This document shows, piece after piece, positions 27,612 through 36,543 of a stretch of 64,000 nucleotides of DNA. The translations under genes and the position numbers were made by a program. The stretch is taken from positions 3,746,501 through 3,810,500 of the forward strand of contig NZ_BCQA01000001.1 in the NCBI RefSeq assembly GCF_001748145.1, in the 5' to 3' direction. The notes below the pieces were generated by a model. That model was not told the DNA's origin. It saw only the letters and a program-made list of their open reading frames with translations, and made no database searches. The stretch's first letter is position 1, and the number at the start of each line of letters is the position of its first letter. This DNA is from Bosea sp. BIWAKO-01. Lineage in GTDB: Bacteria > Pseudomonadota > Alphaproteobacteria > Rhizobiales > Beijerinckiaceae.

Positions 27612-28994
27612 ATGCTGCAGGTTGTTCAAGCCTTTGACCGCGCTCCTATCGCCGAAATCGAGACCGATGACGCTGCTGCGCTTGAAGCCAAGCTGCGGGC
27701 GGCCGAACATGTGTTCCGGGATCGGGATGGCTGGCTGAAGCCCCATGAGCGCATCGCCATTCTGCGGCGACTGGCCGGTCTCATGGACGCCCGACGCCAT
27801 CATTTTGCCATGCAGATCGCGCGCGAGGGCGGCAAGCCACTGCCGGACGCTATCGTTGAAACCACCCGCGCAATCGACGGCGTGCACAATGCTGCAGACG
27901 AATTGCGGAATTTTGCCGGGCGCGAGATTCCGATGGGCCTCTCGGCGGCGGGAGCGGGCCGCTGGGCCTTCACCACCAAGGAGCCGATCGGGATCGTCGC
28001 CGCGATCTCGGCCTTCAACCATCCGCTGAACCTGATCGTGCATCAGGTCGCTCCGGCGATCGCCGTCGGCTGTCCGGTGATCATCAAGCCGGCCGGCCCG
28101 ACGCCGCTTTCCTGCCGCGATTTCGTGGCCCTCGTTCACGAAGCCGGCTTGCCGGAGGACTGGTGCCAGAGCTTCATTCCTGAGAGCAATGCGCTCGCCG
28201 AGAAGTTGGCGACAGACCGGCGCATCGGTTTCCTGAGCTTCATCGGCTCGGCGAAGGTCGGCTGGTATCTGCACAGCAAGCTTGCCCATGGCGCACGCTC
28301 GGCGCTGGAACATGGCGGGGCGGCACCCGCGATCGTCGATCGCGGCGCCGATCTCGATCGGATCATCGAGCCGATCGTCAAGGGCGGCTATTATCATGCG
28401 GGGCAGGTCTGCGTGTCGACGCAGCGCATCTTCGTACATGAGGACATCGCTGCGGCGTTCACCGAACGCCTGGTCGCGCGGGTCGCGAAGCTGCGCGTCG
28501 GAGATCCGACGCTTGCCGATACCGAAGTCGGGCCGCTGATCCATCCCCGCGAGGCCGACCGGATCGCCTCCTGGGTCGAGGAGGCCGTGAGCGGTGGGGC
28601 GAAGCTCGCGATCGGCGGCGGCCGCATCTCGGAAACGACCCTGCAACCGACCGTGCTGCTTGACCCGTCCACAGAGGCAAAGGTCTCGCGCGAAGAGGTC
28701 TTCGGGCCTGTGACCTGCGTCTATCGCTACCGGCGGCTCGATGACGCGATCGCACAGGCGAATTCGCTCCCGGTCGCGTTCCAGGCCAGCGTCTTCGCGC
28801 AGGATATCGATGTCGCGATGCGGGCCGCCGACCGTCTCGATGCTTCCGCGGTGATGATCAACGACCCGACCGCATTCCGGACCGACTGGATGCCTTTCGC
28901 GGGACGACGCGAGTCCGGCTACGGAATTGGCGGCATTCCCTTCACCATGCGCGAGATGGCGCAGGAGAAGATGATCATGATGCGGCGTCCGTAG
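27612..28994 (+). CDS. NAD(P)-dependent aldehyde dehydrogenase
   Basis: 460-residue aldehyde dehydrogenase superfamily enzyme, oxidising an aldehyde to the acid. Recognisable parts are the N-terminal helices ERIAILRRLAGLMDAR, the substrate-site asparagine in AISAFNHPLNLIVHQVAPA, IGFLSFIGSAKVGWYLHSKL, the general-base glutamate in ALEHGGAAPAIV (more usually ELGG), the nucleophile in HAGQVCVSTQRIFV, EEVFGPVTCVYRY, and the closing YGIGGIPFTMREM. ATG at 27612 has GGAGGGGG just before it. Likely cotranscribed with the ThDP enzyme. The E-H-G-G and I-G-S-A-K variants suggest a subfamily close to phosphonoacetaldehyde- or sulfolactaldehyde-type dehydrogenases, but this is only a resemblance. Confidence 0.9.
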   Translation: MLQVVQAFDRAPIAEIETDDAAALEAKLRAAEHVFRDRDGWLKPHERIAILRRLAGLMDARRHHFAMQIAREGGKPLPDAIVETTRAIDGVHNAADELRNFAGREIPMGLSAAGAGRWAFTTKEPIGIVAAISAFNHPLNLIVHQVAPAIAVGCPVIIKPAGPTPLSCRDFVALVHEAGLPEDWCQSFIPESNALAEKLATDRRIGFLSFIGSAKVGWYLHSKLAHGARSALEHGGAAPAIVDRGADLDRIIEPIVKGGYYHAGQVCVSTQRIFVHEDIAAAFTERLVARVAKLRVGDPTLADTEVGPLIHPREADRIASWVEEAVSGGAKLAIGGGRISETTLQPTVLLDPSTEAKVSREEVFGPVTCVYRYRRLDDAIAQANSLPVAFQASVFAQDIDVAMRAADRLDASAVMINDPTAFRTDWMPFAGRRESGYGIGGIPFTMREMAQEKMIMMRRP

Positions 28995-29199
28995 CCTGGT
29001 CCGCGGGCGAACCGAGGTCTCGCGGGCTAAAGGGGTAGGCACCCCGCGCGCCGCCTCCCTTTGGTATGCCGGAACTGCCGCGTCGCGCTGCGGACGCCGT
29101 GCCCCACTGCGGCCGGCGCGCTTGCCGCCTGGGTTCGCGGTGCCTAATCATCGCCGCGTCATAAGAGAGCCGTTCTCCGAAATCGGCCGGCGAGGAAAC

Positions 29200-30423
29200 A
29201 TGTCTCTCCAGCACGAGCGCTACGCGCCTGATTCCTCCTATGCCTGGCTGCGGCTGGCGATGGCGCTACTTGTCGGCACCGTCGCCTGCGTCGGCACCTG
29301 GTCGGTGGTCGTCGTGCTTCCCTCCGTTCAGGCTGAGTTCGGCACTGCGCGGGCGGGTGCTTCGCTGCCCTATACCGCCGTCATGCTCGGTTTCGGCCTC
29401 GGCAATATCCTGATGGGCCGGATCGCCGATCGTTACGGCATCGTCGTTCCGATCGTGATGGGCGGGATCTTTCTCGGTGCGGGCTATGTGCTTGCGGGTC
29501 TTGCCGGCACGCTCTGGCAATTCGCGCTCGCCCACGGCCTGCTGATCGGGATCGGCGGCGCTGCGGGGTTCTCGCCTCTGATCGCCGATCTCTCGCACTG
29601 GTTCCGCAAGCATCGCGGGCTCGCCGTGGTCTTCGGCGCATCTGGCAGCTATCTCGCGGGTGTGATCTGGCCGCAGGTGATCACCTGGGGATTGCAGAAC
29701 CATGGTTGGCGCGCCACGCATATCGGAATTGGTCTGACGGCGCTGGTCGTGCTGGTGCCGCTTTCCCTGTTCTTCCGCAGGCGCCCGGCCGCGGAAGCGC
29801 TGGCAGCGGCCGAGGCTTCGAGTGCCGGGGCTCGCGGCGATCTCGGTCTTTCCGCGAACCAGCTGCAATTGCTGCTTTCGGTCGCCGGCTTCGCCTGCTG
29901 CGTCGCAATGGCGATGCCGCAGGTCCATATCGTCGCCTATTGCGGCGACCTCGGCTATGGCGTCGCGCGCGGCGCCGAAATGCTCTCGTTGATGCTGCTG
30001 CTCGGCATCGTCAGCCGCATCGGTTCCGGCTTCGTCTCTGACAGGATCGGCGGAGCGGCAACCCTGGCGCTTGGCTCGGTGATGCAGGGTGTTGCGCTCT
30101 TCCTCTATCTCTTCTTCGACGGGCTGACCTCGCTCTACATCGTCACCGGCATCTTTGGCCTGTTCCAGGGCGGGATCGTGCCGATGTATGCGGTGATCAT
30201 CCGCGAGTACCTGCCGGCCAAGGAGGCCGGGGTGCGGATCGGCATCGTGATGTCGGCGACGATTCTCGGAATGGCCTTCGGCGGCTATATCTCCGGGCTG
30301 ATCTACGACCTCTTTGCCTCCTATAGGGTGGCCTTCCTGAACGGGCTGGCCTGGAACCTGATCAATCTCGCCGTGGTCTCCTGGCTGATGCTGCGGGCAA
30401 GGCCACGGCTGCAGGCAGCCTGA
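29200..30423 (+). CDS. MFS transporter (monocarboxylate/oxalate-formate type)
   Basis: 407-residue, twelve-helix transporter. The first helix reads AMALLVGTVACVGTWSVVVVLPSVQAEFG, the motif-A loop is LMGRIADRYGIVVPIV, then GIGGAAGFSPLIADLSHWFRKHRGLAVVFGASGSYL, a phrase typical of OFA and monocarboxylate carriers (F-x-x-x-R-G-L-A). The second half has SRIGSGFVSDRIGG and MYAVIIREYLPAKEAGVRIG. ATG at 29200 with GAGGAAA before it is chosen over the longer frame. The 205-bp gap to the aldehyde dehydrogenase leaves room for its own promoter, but order and strand suggest it supplies substrate to that pathway. Confidence 0.88.
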   Translation: MSLQHERYAPDSSYAWLRLAMALLVGTVACVGTWSVVVVLPSVQAEFGTARAGASLPYTAVMLGFGLGNILMGRIADRYGIVVPIVMGGIFLGAGYVLAGLAGTLWQFALAHGLLIGIGGAAGFSPLIADLSHWFRKHRGLAVVFGASGSYLAGVIWPQVITWGLQNHGWRATHIGIGLTALVVLVPLSLFFRRRPAAEALAAAEASSAGARGDLGLSANQLQLLLSVAGFACCVAMAMPQVHIVAYCGDLGYGVARGAEMLSLMLLLGIVSRIGSGFVSDRIGGAATLALGSVMQGVALFLYLFFDGLTSLYIVTGIFGLFQGGIVPMYAVIIREYLPAKEAGVRIGIVMSATILGMAFGGYISGLIYDLFASYRVAFLNGLAWNLINLAVVSWLMLRARPRLQAA

Positions 30424-30828
30424 TCACCCCGCCATCGGTCCCGGCCGATAGGTGCCGAAGCACCAGACATGGCCCTCCGGATCCTTGCAGATGAAGTCGC
30501 GGCTGCCATAGGGCTGGTCGGTCGGCTCCATGCAGATGTCGGCACCGGCCCTGCGGGCGCGCTCACAGCGGGCATCGATATCGTCGGTTGCGACATAGGG
30601 CGAGGCTGTGGTGCCACCGAGCTCAGCCGGGCGTGAGACCAGCTTGCCGAAGGGATTGTTGTCGGCAGAGCCGAGCATCACGAAACTCTCGCCCATGCGA
30701 AGCTCGCCATGGAGCAGGGTCTTGCCGTCGTCCGAGTAATAGGCAGCGTGCTTCTCGAAGCCGAAGGCCTCGATCAGCCAGTCATACATGCGCGGAGCGT
30801 CGGCATAGCGCAACGAGATGCAAATCAT
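30424..30828 (-). CDS. VOC-family (glyoxalase/bleomycin-resistance-like) protein
   Basis: 134-residue protein with the paired beta-alpha-beta-beta-beta modules of the vicinal-oxygen-chelate fold. It starts MICISLRYADAPRMYDWLIEAFGFEKHAAY, the usual first module; GKTLLHGELRMGESFVMLGSAD follows, and the second module is ASPYVATDDIDARCERARRAGADICMEPTD ending YGSRDFICKDPEGHVWCFGTYRPG. The motif R-x-F-x-C-K-D-P-E-G-H-x-W is common in PhnB-like VOC proteins. I use the ATG at 30828 with GAGG eight bases upstream. Its stop codon abuts that of the convergent MFS gene. The substrate is not predictable. Confidence 0.85.
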   Translation of the reverse strand: MICISLRYADAPRMYDWLIEAFGFEKHAAYYSDDGKTLLHGELRMGESFVMLGSADNNPFGKLVSRPAELGGTTASPYVATDDIDARCERARRAGADICMEPTDQPYGSRDFICKDPEGHVWCFGTYRPGPMAG

Positions 30829-31102
30829 GGTCGGTGCCTCGTCATGACGTCCTCCTGAACGACTGATCATAGCGCAGGAGCCAGGACCGGTGTCTCTGCG
30901 ATCCATGGATCGTCAGCGCCACACTGAGAGCCTCTCCAGCAGCGGTTGGTCTTTCCCCGCAAGGATGATGCCGGAAGGATCTTCGCCGGCTCCTGCGCAA
31001 TTGTCTCGAGGCTGTTCGTGGGGATTGCCACAGGCTTCGCGCTGGCGCCGATGCTGCATCGTGTGCTCCATTCCTTCCATGTCGGAGAGGACAGGAGCGG
31101 AA

Positions 31103-31513
31103 ATGATTGAGCCAGGCTTAAAGCCGGACGAGGAGCCGTTGGGCGATTTGACGGTTCGCACCATCGCCATGCCGGCCGATACGAATGCCAATGGCGACAT
31201 CTTCGGCGGCTGGGTGATGTCTCGAATGGATTCGGCGGGCGGAATCGCGGGCGTCGATCGGGCACAGGGCAGGGTGGTGACGATCGCGGTCGAAGCCATG
31301 ACTTTCATCCGCCCGGTCAAGGTCGGCGATGTGCTCAGCGTCTACACCCATGTCGAATCCGTTGGCCGGACCTCGATGAAGATCCATGTCGAGGCCTGGG
31401 CGAAGCGCTTTCGGACGACCCTGCACGAGAAGGTCACCGATGCGACCTTCACCTTCGTTGCGATCGACGAAGAGGGCCGTCCGCGGCCGGTGCCGCCGCT
31501 TCCCGGCGCATAG
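31103..31513 (+). CDS. Acyl-CoA thioesterase (YciA-like hotdog)
   Basis: 136-residue hotdog-fold thioesterase that hydrolyses acyl-CoA. The YciA/BACH signature is clear: RTIAMPADTNANGDIFGGWV with the active-site N-x-N-G-D-I-F-G-G-W, MSRMDSAGGIAG, VVTIAVEAMTFIRPVKVGD, and VTDATFTFVAIDEEGRPRPVP. ATG at 31103 has AGGAG eight bases before it; the frame is open for 70 more codons upstream but that part is not conserved-looking. Single gene. Confidence 0.92.
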   Translation: MIEPGLKPDEEPLGDLTVRTIAMPADTNANGDIFGGWVMSRMDSAGGIAGVDRAQGRVVTIAVEAMTFIRPVKVGDVLSVYTHVESVGRTSMKIHVEAWAKRFRTTLHEKVTDATFTFVAIDEEGRPRPVPPLPGA

Positions 31514-31652
31514 GCGCCAGGCTGCTGCCAGATTTCTGCGATCTCGCTAAAGGTTTCTTCACTGCGCCAAGAGGTTGAGGCAGCGCATTAACGATTGTGA
31601 CAGGGCCAGATGGTTCCTTCCATGGGTCAAATTCCATTGGACAACCATCGCC

Positions 31653-32876
31653 ATGCATCGCTCGGTCGTTCTTCGTCTCCGCAAACTGACCGTTCTGTCG
31701 TCACACCTGCACAGTGACGAACGGGGTGCCGTTGCGATGATCTTCGCGATCCTGCTGGTACCGCTGATCGCGCTCATCGGCGTTCTCGTCGATACCTCGC
31801 AGGCCCAGAATGCCCGCATCGATCTGCAAAGCGCACTCGACTCGGCGGTTCTGGCCGCGGCCAAGCTGAACGAAAGCGACAGCGAGCGGCTTGCCGCCGC
31901 GAACCGCTACCTTACGGCAGCCCTGCCGCCGGGCTTTCCCGGCACGGCCGTCATCTCGAGCTTTGCCATCGTCGACGGCGCGGCGGCGGTGAAGGGGGAT
32001 GCGAGCGCGAACGTCAAGACGATGTTCGGCAACTTCATCGGAGGATCCACGACCAAGGTCGCGACCACGGCGAAGGCACTCATCGCAAAGCCGCAGGTGC
32101 GTCACCTCGATCTGGTGATGTGCATCGATGCGACCGGGTCCATGCAGAACACGCTCAACGCGGTGAAGAACGCTGCCCTGAACTTCGAGAAGAACCTGAA
32201 CGATGAGCTGAAGGCGAAGAAGATCGATCCCTTCGAGTCGATGCGGGTGAAGCCCATCTTCTACCGTGATTTCGGGGGCAATAGCGGCACCAAGAAGGAC
32301 CCTCGGGACTATGGTGACCGGCCTCCCATGGAAATTGGCGAGTTCTGGAGGCTGCCCGATCAAGCGACACTCTTCTCGAGTTTCGTCTCGCCCGAAAAGG
32401 CCAGCGGTGGGGGCGACCTGCCTGAATCGGGCCTTGAATGCGTCAATGAGGGCATGAATTCGACCTGGATCAAGAAGGGCGCGGCCGTGGTCGGTGGAGC
32501 GAGCGCAGGCCAGCTGATCACGGCGTCGTTCAACGTCATTGCCGTCTGGACCGACGCTGATGCGCATCAGCCATCCCACAGCCAATCCCTGAAGAATCCC
32601 GATTATCCTGCCGCTGACATCATGCCACGGACCTGGACCGGTACGCCGCCAGCTGCCCCCGGCCTCAATTACAAATGGAGTTCCAGCGTCAAGATGGATC
32701 AGGAAAACAGGATGCTGGTCTTCTTCGGCGATTCAGGCACGACAAACTGGTTGCCAGTGAGGAAATGGGCCGGTTTCTTTCAGGGGGGAACGCTGACCGA
32801 AGGCAATACGCAGCTCGTCAAGAAGCTCGCGGAAGCCATCGCAACCAAGACAAAGATACCGACGCTGACGCACTGA
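31653..32876 (+). CDS. TadG-like pilus-assembly protein with von Willebrand A domain
   Basis: 407-residue protein. It begins with a basic stretch, then DERGAVAMIFAILLVPLIALIGVLVD, the TadE/TadG N-terminal helix with the conserved G-A-V-A/x-I-x-F pattern, so most of the protein lies in the periplasm or outside. NARIDLQSALDSAVLAAAK follows as in TadG. From residue 150, HLDLVMCIDATGSMQNTLN gives a vWA MIDAS of the D-x-T-G-S-M variety, and IAVWTDADAH near residue 295 fits the later metal-binding part. Tad proteins assemble Flp pili, but no tad/cpa genes accompany it, so it is an orphan copy. ATG at 31653 is used. Confidence 0.8.
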   Translation: MHRSVVLRLRKLTVLSSHLHSDERGAVAMIFAILLVPLIALIGVLVDTSQAQNARIDLQSALDSAVLAAAKLNESDSERLAAANRYLTAALPPGFPGTAVISSFAIVDGAAAVKGDASANVKTMFGNFIGGSTTKVATTAKALIAKPQVRHLDLVMCIDATGSMQNTLNAVKNAALNFEKNLNDELKAKKIDPFESMRVKPIFYRDFGGNSGTKKDPRDYGDRPPMEIGEFWRLPDQATLFSSFVSPEKASGGGDLPESGLECVNEGMNSTWIKKGAAVVGGASAGQLITASFNVIAVWTDADAHQPSHSQSLKNPDYPAADIMPRTWTGTPPAAPGLNYKWSSSVKMDQENRMLVFFGDSGTTNWLPVRKWAGFFQGGTLTEGNTQLVKKLAEAIATKTKIPTLTH

Positions 32877-33154
32877 GCCGGCACCGGTGCGAGCCAGCCT
32901 TTCGAAGAGGTTAACGGAAGCTGAATCGGCCGCTCCATCGGGCGATTCAGAACAGGGCGCTCACTTAAGCGTTTTTTAAGCGCATGTCCCCGATCTTAGG
33001 GTTCAAGAAGCCTAACTCTAAGGGCTGACCTAAAGAGAGCTGGGGAACTGTTCATGCCTGATCAACGAGGCTCCTGCCGAGCCCCGCTGTCTGCGTCGCG
33101 GTTTCCTTCCTGAGGCCCCGCCGTCGCGCGCTGCATGCATCCCGGAGAACGACT

Positions 33155-35560
33155 ATGAAGAAGGTCAAGAAGCCCACGCGGCAGCGCACGCCGCTGCGCG
33201 TCGGCATTGCCGCGCGCATCTATGCCGCGCTCGGCATTCTGACCGTATTGACGATCGTCGCATCCGCGGTCGCCTGGTTTTCCTATGGCCGGGTGAACCA
33301 GACGGTCAACGACATGATCGAGAACAAGATGCCGGTGGTCGAGCTGGCGCTCGAGCTCTCGCAGGCAGCAACGAAATCCACGGCACTCGCCGCACGCTTC
33401 AGCGAAGTCCAGAATGCCAAGGAGCGGTCCGAACTGACGGGGGAGCTCGATCTCATTGAAGCCAAGCAGTTCGAGCTGCTGCGCAAGGTCTCCGATCGCG
33501 GGCAGGACAAGGCAAAGGCCCAGAAGGCGATCGATGAACTCTCGCGGCAGATCAACGATCTCAACGACCTGACGGGGCAGAGGCTCCGTAACGCCAGCGA
33601 GGCGCAGATCGCGGTCGAGACTCTTGGCAAGGCTCGGGAGGACTTCGTCAAGGCCGTCGGCACCGAAGCTGAGGAGGCGAAATTCAATCTCGCCTATGGC
33701 ATCGAGAATGCGGCCAATCTGTCGGGCGACGAACTGACCTCAGCGCTGAAATCCCTTGCCGGCCGCGACTTCACGGCCTTCGACCTGGCCAGGAGCCTGC
33801 AAGCCGATGTTAGCGAGCTCAGCGGCATCCTGCGCGAAATCGCCCAGATCAGCGACAGCTCGCAGCTCGGAACCGCGCGCGAACGCTTCCAGGCGATTGC
33901 CAAGCTCGTCCGCACCGGCCTTGCCGATGCCGAGAAGATCGTGCCGAACCAGGGCCGTGTGCGCTCGGTCAATGCGATCCTCAACGTCGCCGAAGGCAGC
34001 AGCGGCCTGTTCGACGTGCGCGACCGCGACATCGTGACTCAGGGGGCTATTCGCGCCGGCCTGTCGGACCTCAATCGTGCGGCTGAAGTTGTGCGCCGCG
34101 AGGTCGAGACGCTGGTCAAGGCGGCCCGCGACGAGGCGCATTCCGCGGGCACGTCGACCGGCAACCTGATCGAGGACAGCAAGTGGTGGCTCGGCGCAAT
34201 CGGGCTCGGCTCGCTGCTCGTCGCGCTGGCGCTCTCGCTCTTCTATGTCCGCCCGATGATCGTCGGCCGTCTCAACAAGCTGTGGACGGCGACACGGGCC
34301 ATTGCCGATGGGCAGCTGGACGCAACCGTAGAGACCAAGGGCAATGACGAGATCTCGGACATTGCGCGCAGCGTGCTGCTGTTCCGCGACAATGCCTTGG
34401 CGCTGCGAGCCGCCGAAGCGGCGAAGATCGAGGACGAGGCCCTGGCGCAGCAGCGCCGTCGTGAGATGATGCAGGAGCTGGGCGAAGCCTTCGGCCAGGT
34501 GGTCGAGGCCGCGGCCGCCGGCGACTTCAGCCGCCGCGTCTCGGCAAGCTTCGCCGATGCCGAACTCAATGCGCTTGCGGGTTCCGTCAATGCCCTGCTC
34601 GAAACCGTCCAGGCCGGGCTCTCGGAGACCTGCGAAGTGCTGGCCGAACTGTCGGCCGGCCAGCTCTCGACCCGGGTCGAGGGCAGCTATCACGGCGCTT
34701 TCGCCGAGCTCAAGGACGGTGCCAACGGCCTCGCCGACGAATTCGAAAGCACGCTGGCGCGTCTTTCGGATACGGTTTCGGCCGTGCGCAGTGCGACCAG
34801 CGAGATCCTCGATGGTGTCACAGACCTCGCCGAGCGTACGACGGAGGAAAGCAACGCTGTCTCGATGGCGACCAATCAGCTCGGCGCCTTCGCGGGCACC
34901 GTGAAGAAGACGGCTGACGAAGCCTCGCAGGCCATGGGCATGGCCGAGAGTGCCGAGCAGCGTGCCCAGCAGGGCGAAAAGGTCGTCGCCTCGGCGCTGG
35001 ACGCGATGCGTCGCATCCGCGCCTCGTCCGACAAGATCTCGGAAGTCATCTCGATGATCGACGAGATCGCCTTCCAGACCAACCTGCTGGCGCTCAATGC
35101 GGCGGTTGAGGCGGCGCGCGCCGGCGATAGCGGCCGCGGTTTCGCGGTCGTCGCGGCCGAGGTGCGCAGTCTCGCGAAGCGCTCGGCGGATGCCTCGAAC
35201 GACGTCAAGCGCCTGGTCGAGGCCGCGCATGGCGATGTCGCGGTCGGAGTCGGCCTCGTCGAGGAGACGTCGGCGATGTTCGAAAGCATCGTGTCCTCGG
35301 TCAATGATCTCTCCGGACTGATGAACGGCATCTCGCAAACGGCGCGGAGCCAGGCGAGCGACGTATCTGCCATCAACAACGAGATCGATGGCATCGGTAC
35401 GATGGCGCACCAGAATGCTGCGCTGGTCGAGGAGACGAATGCCGCGCTCGCGCTGACGGATGAGCAGACCCGCGCGCTGACCGAGCATATCGGGCGCTTC
35501 CAGTTCCGTGAGGGGCACGTCGCCGGGCACGGCGGGATGTCGGTCGCCCGGGCCGCCTGA
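33155..35560 (+). CDS. Transmembrane methyl-accepting chemotaxis protein
   Basis: 801-residue chemoreceptor. TM1 is near residues 20-43 ([20 protein letters not shown]) and TM2 near 345-366 ([20 protein letters not shown]), enclosing a helical periplasmic domain of about 300 residues rich in E, Q and K, more like a long four-helix bundle than a Cache domain. HAMP follows ([20 protein letters not shown]), then a second HAMP-like repeat near 450-530. The signalling tip is [20 protein letters not shown] with [19 protein letters not shown]. There is no C-terminal NWETF-type CheR tether. Ligand unknown. It has its own terminator and lies 23 kb from the che genes. Confidence 0.95.
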   Translation: MKKVKKPTRQRTPLRVGIAARIYAALGILTVLTIVASAVAWFSYGRVNQTVNDMIENKMPVVELALELSQAATKSTALAARFSEVQNAKERSELTGELDLIEAKQFELLRKVSDRGQDKAKAQKAIDELSRQINDLNDLTGQRLRNASEAQIAVETLGKAREDFVKAVGTEAEEAKFNLAYGIENAANLSGDELTSALKSLAGRDFTAFDLARSLQADVSELSGILREIAQISDSSQLGTARERFQAIAKLVRTGLADAEKIVPNQGRVRSVNAILNVAEGSSGLFDVRDRDIVTQGAIRAGLSDLNRAAEVVRREVETLVKAARDEAHSAGTSTGNLIEDSKWWLGAIGLGSLLVALALSLFYVRPMIVGRLNKLWTATRAIADGQLDATVETKGNDEISDIARSVLLFRDNALALRAAEAAKIEDEALAQQRRREMMQELGEAFGQVVEAAAAGDFSRRVSASFADAELNALAGSVNALLETVQAGLSETCEVLAELSAGQLSTRVEGSYHGAFAELKDGANGLADEFESTLARLSDTVSAVRSATSEILDGVTDLAERTTEESNAVSMATNQLGAFAGTVKKTADEASQAMGMAESAEQRAQQGEKVVASALDAMRRIRASSDKISEVISMIDEIAFQTNLLALNAAVEAARAGDSGRGFAVVAAEVRSLAKRSADASNDVKRLVEAAHGDVAVGVGLVEETSAMFESIVSSVNDLSGLMNGISQTARSQASDVSAINNEIDGIGTMAHQNAALVEETNAALALTDEQTRALTEHIGRFQFREGHVAGHGGMSVARAA

Positions 35561-35586
35561 GCGCTTCCCCCTTCATCCATCGTGAC

Positions 35587-35620
35587 AACGGCCCCGCTTG
35601 CGAGACGCAGTGGGGCCGTT
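35587..35620 (+). terminator. Terminator hairpin after chemoreceptor gene
   Basis: AACGGCCCC pairs with GGGGCCGTT (9 bp) across a 16-nt loop, followed by TCAGTTT. It lies 26 bp past the stop of the chemoreceptor gene. The T-run is weak but the stem is strong. Confidence 0.7.
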
Positions 35621-35681
35621 TCAGTTTGCGGGCCGTGCTGGGGTCTTGCGGGACAGAAGGCGAGGGTGTTAGGCGAAGAGT

Positions 35682-35757
35682 GGGCCGGTAGCTCAACGGT
35701 TAGAGCTCGCTGCTCATAACAGCGCCGGTGCCGGTTCGAATCCGGCCCGGCCCACCA
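35682..35757 (+). tRNA. tRNA with CAT anticodon (Met or lysidine-type Ile2)
   Basis: A complete 76-nt cloverleaf including encoded CCA. Acceptor GGGCCGG/CCGGCCC, D stem GCTC/GAGC, anticodon stem CGCTG/CAGCG around loop CTCATAA with anticodon CAT at 35715-35717, T stem GCCGG/CCGGC around TTCGAAT, discriminator A. It is not an initiator, since the 1-72 position is a G-C pair and the anticodon stem lacks three consecutive G-C pairs. CAT in a non-initiator may be elongator Met or tRNA-Ile2 modified by TilS; sequence inspection alone does not separate them reliably. Confidence 0.96.
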
Positions 35758-35856
35758 TTTCCCTCTCAATCGCCTGGCGACGGCCGCCCTCGGGATTACG
35801 CCCCGTGCGATCGCGCATGCCGCTTTACAGCGATATACCAACCGCTTATCGCGATT

Positions 35857-35874
35857 GTGACGGATCGATGACAT
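35857..35874. promoter_or_regulatory. Pho-box-like direct repeat, reverse oriented, before DUF47-pit
   Basis: On the minus strand the sequence reads ATGTCAT, four bases, CCGTCAC, close to the PhoB half-site CTGTCAT in a 7-4-7 arrangement. It ends 12 bp before the DUF47 start codon, a position suited to repression. In Sinorhizobium meliloti the equivalent orfA-pit operon is repressed by PhoB. Binding here is inference. Confidence 0.5.
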
Positions 35875-35886
35875 GACGAGGCGCCG

Positions 35887-36531
35887 ATGCTCGGCTGGTT
35901 TCAGAAGCTCCTGCCCAAGGAGCCCAAGTTCTTCGACCTGTTCGAGAGCCATTCCAGGACATTGGTGGCAGGTGCCGCGGCCCTGAACAGCCTGCTCAAG
36001 GGCGAAACCCCGGTGGAGGCAGGTTGCGCCGAGGTGCTGTTCCAGGAAAATCGTGCCGACGAGATCGCCGCGGAGGTGATGCTGGAAGTCGGCCGCACCT
36101 TCATCACGCCCTTCGACCGGGGCGATATCGAGGAACTGATCGGTTCGATGGACGATGCCATCGACCAGATGCAGAAGACTGCAAAGGCGATCACGCTGTT
36201 CGAGGTTACGAGCTTCGAGCCCTGCATGAAGGAACTCGGGGCGGTCATCGTCCAGGCGTCCGAGCGCGTCGTCGTGCTGCTGCCGATGCTGCGCGATATC
36301 AAGAAACATGCGATTTCGATCGGCGCACTGGCCAAGGACATCCGGGCCATCGAGGAGCGATCCGACGAACTGTACGACCAGGGCCTGAAGGCGTTGTTCA
36401 AGGCGCACCAGACCTCGGACACGATGGGTTTCATCGTCGGCGCAGAGATCTACGATCATCTCGAGAAGGTGGTGGACCGTTTCGAGGATGTCGCCAAGCG
36501 CGTCAGCCGTATCGTCCTCGAACATCTCTAG
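35887..36531 (+). CDS. DUF47-family (PhoU-like) Pit accessory protein
   Basis: 214-residue all-helical cytoplasmic protein of the DUF47/TIGR00153 family, distantly related to PhoU. It opens MLGWFQKLLPKEPKFFDLFESHS, continues NRADEIAAEVMLEVGRTFITPFDRGDIEELIGSMDDAIDQM-type sequence, which is the family signature (F-x-T-P-F-D-R-x-D-I-x-x-L), and closes SDTMGFIVGAEIYDHLEKVVDRFEDVAKR. It lies 12 bp upstream of the Pit transporter, matching orfA-pit of rhizobia, where it is thought to modulate low-affinity phosphate uptake. Confidence 0.93.
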   Translation: MLGWFQKLLPKEPKFFDLFESHSRTLVAGAAALNSLLKGETPVEAGCAEVLFQENRADEIAAEVMLEVGRTFITPFDRGDIEELIGSMDDAIDQMQKTAKAITLFEVTSFEPCMKELGAVIVQASERVVVLLPMLRDIKKHAISIGALAKDIRAIEERSDELYDQGLKALFKAHQTSDTMGFIVGAEIYDHLEKVVDRFEDVAKRVSRIVLEHL

Positions 36532-36543
36532 GCGGTTGGCCCG

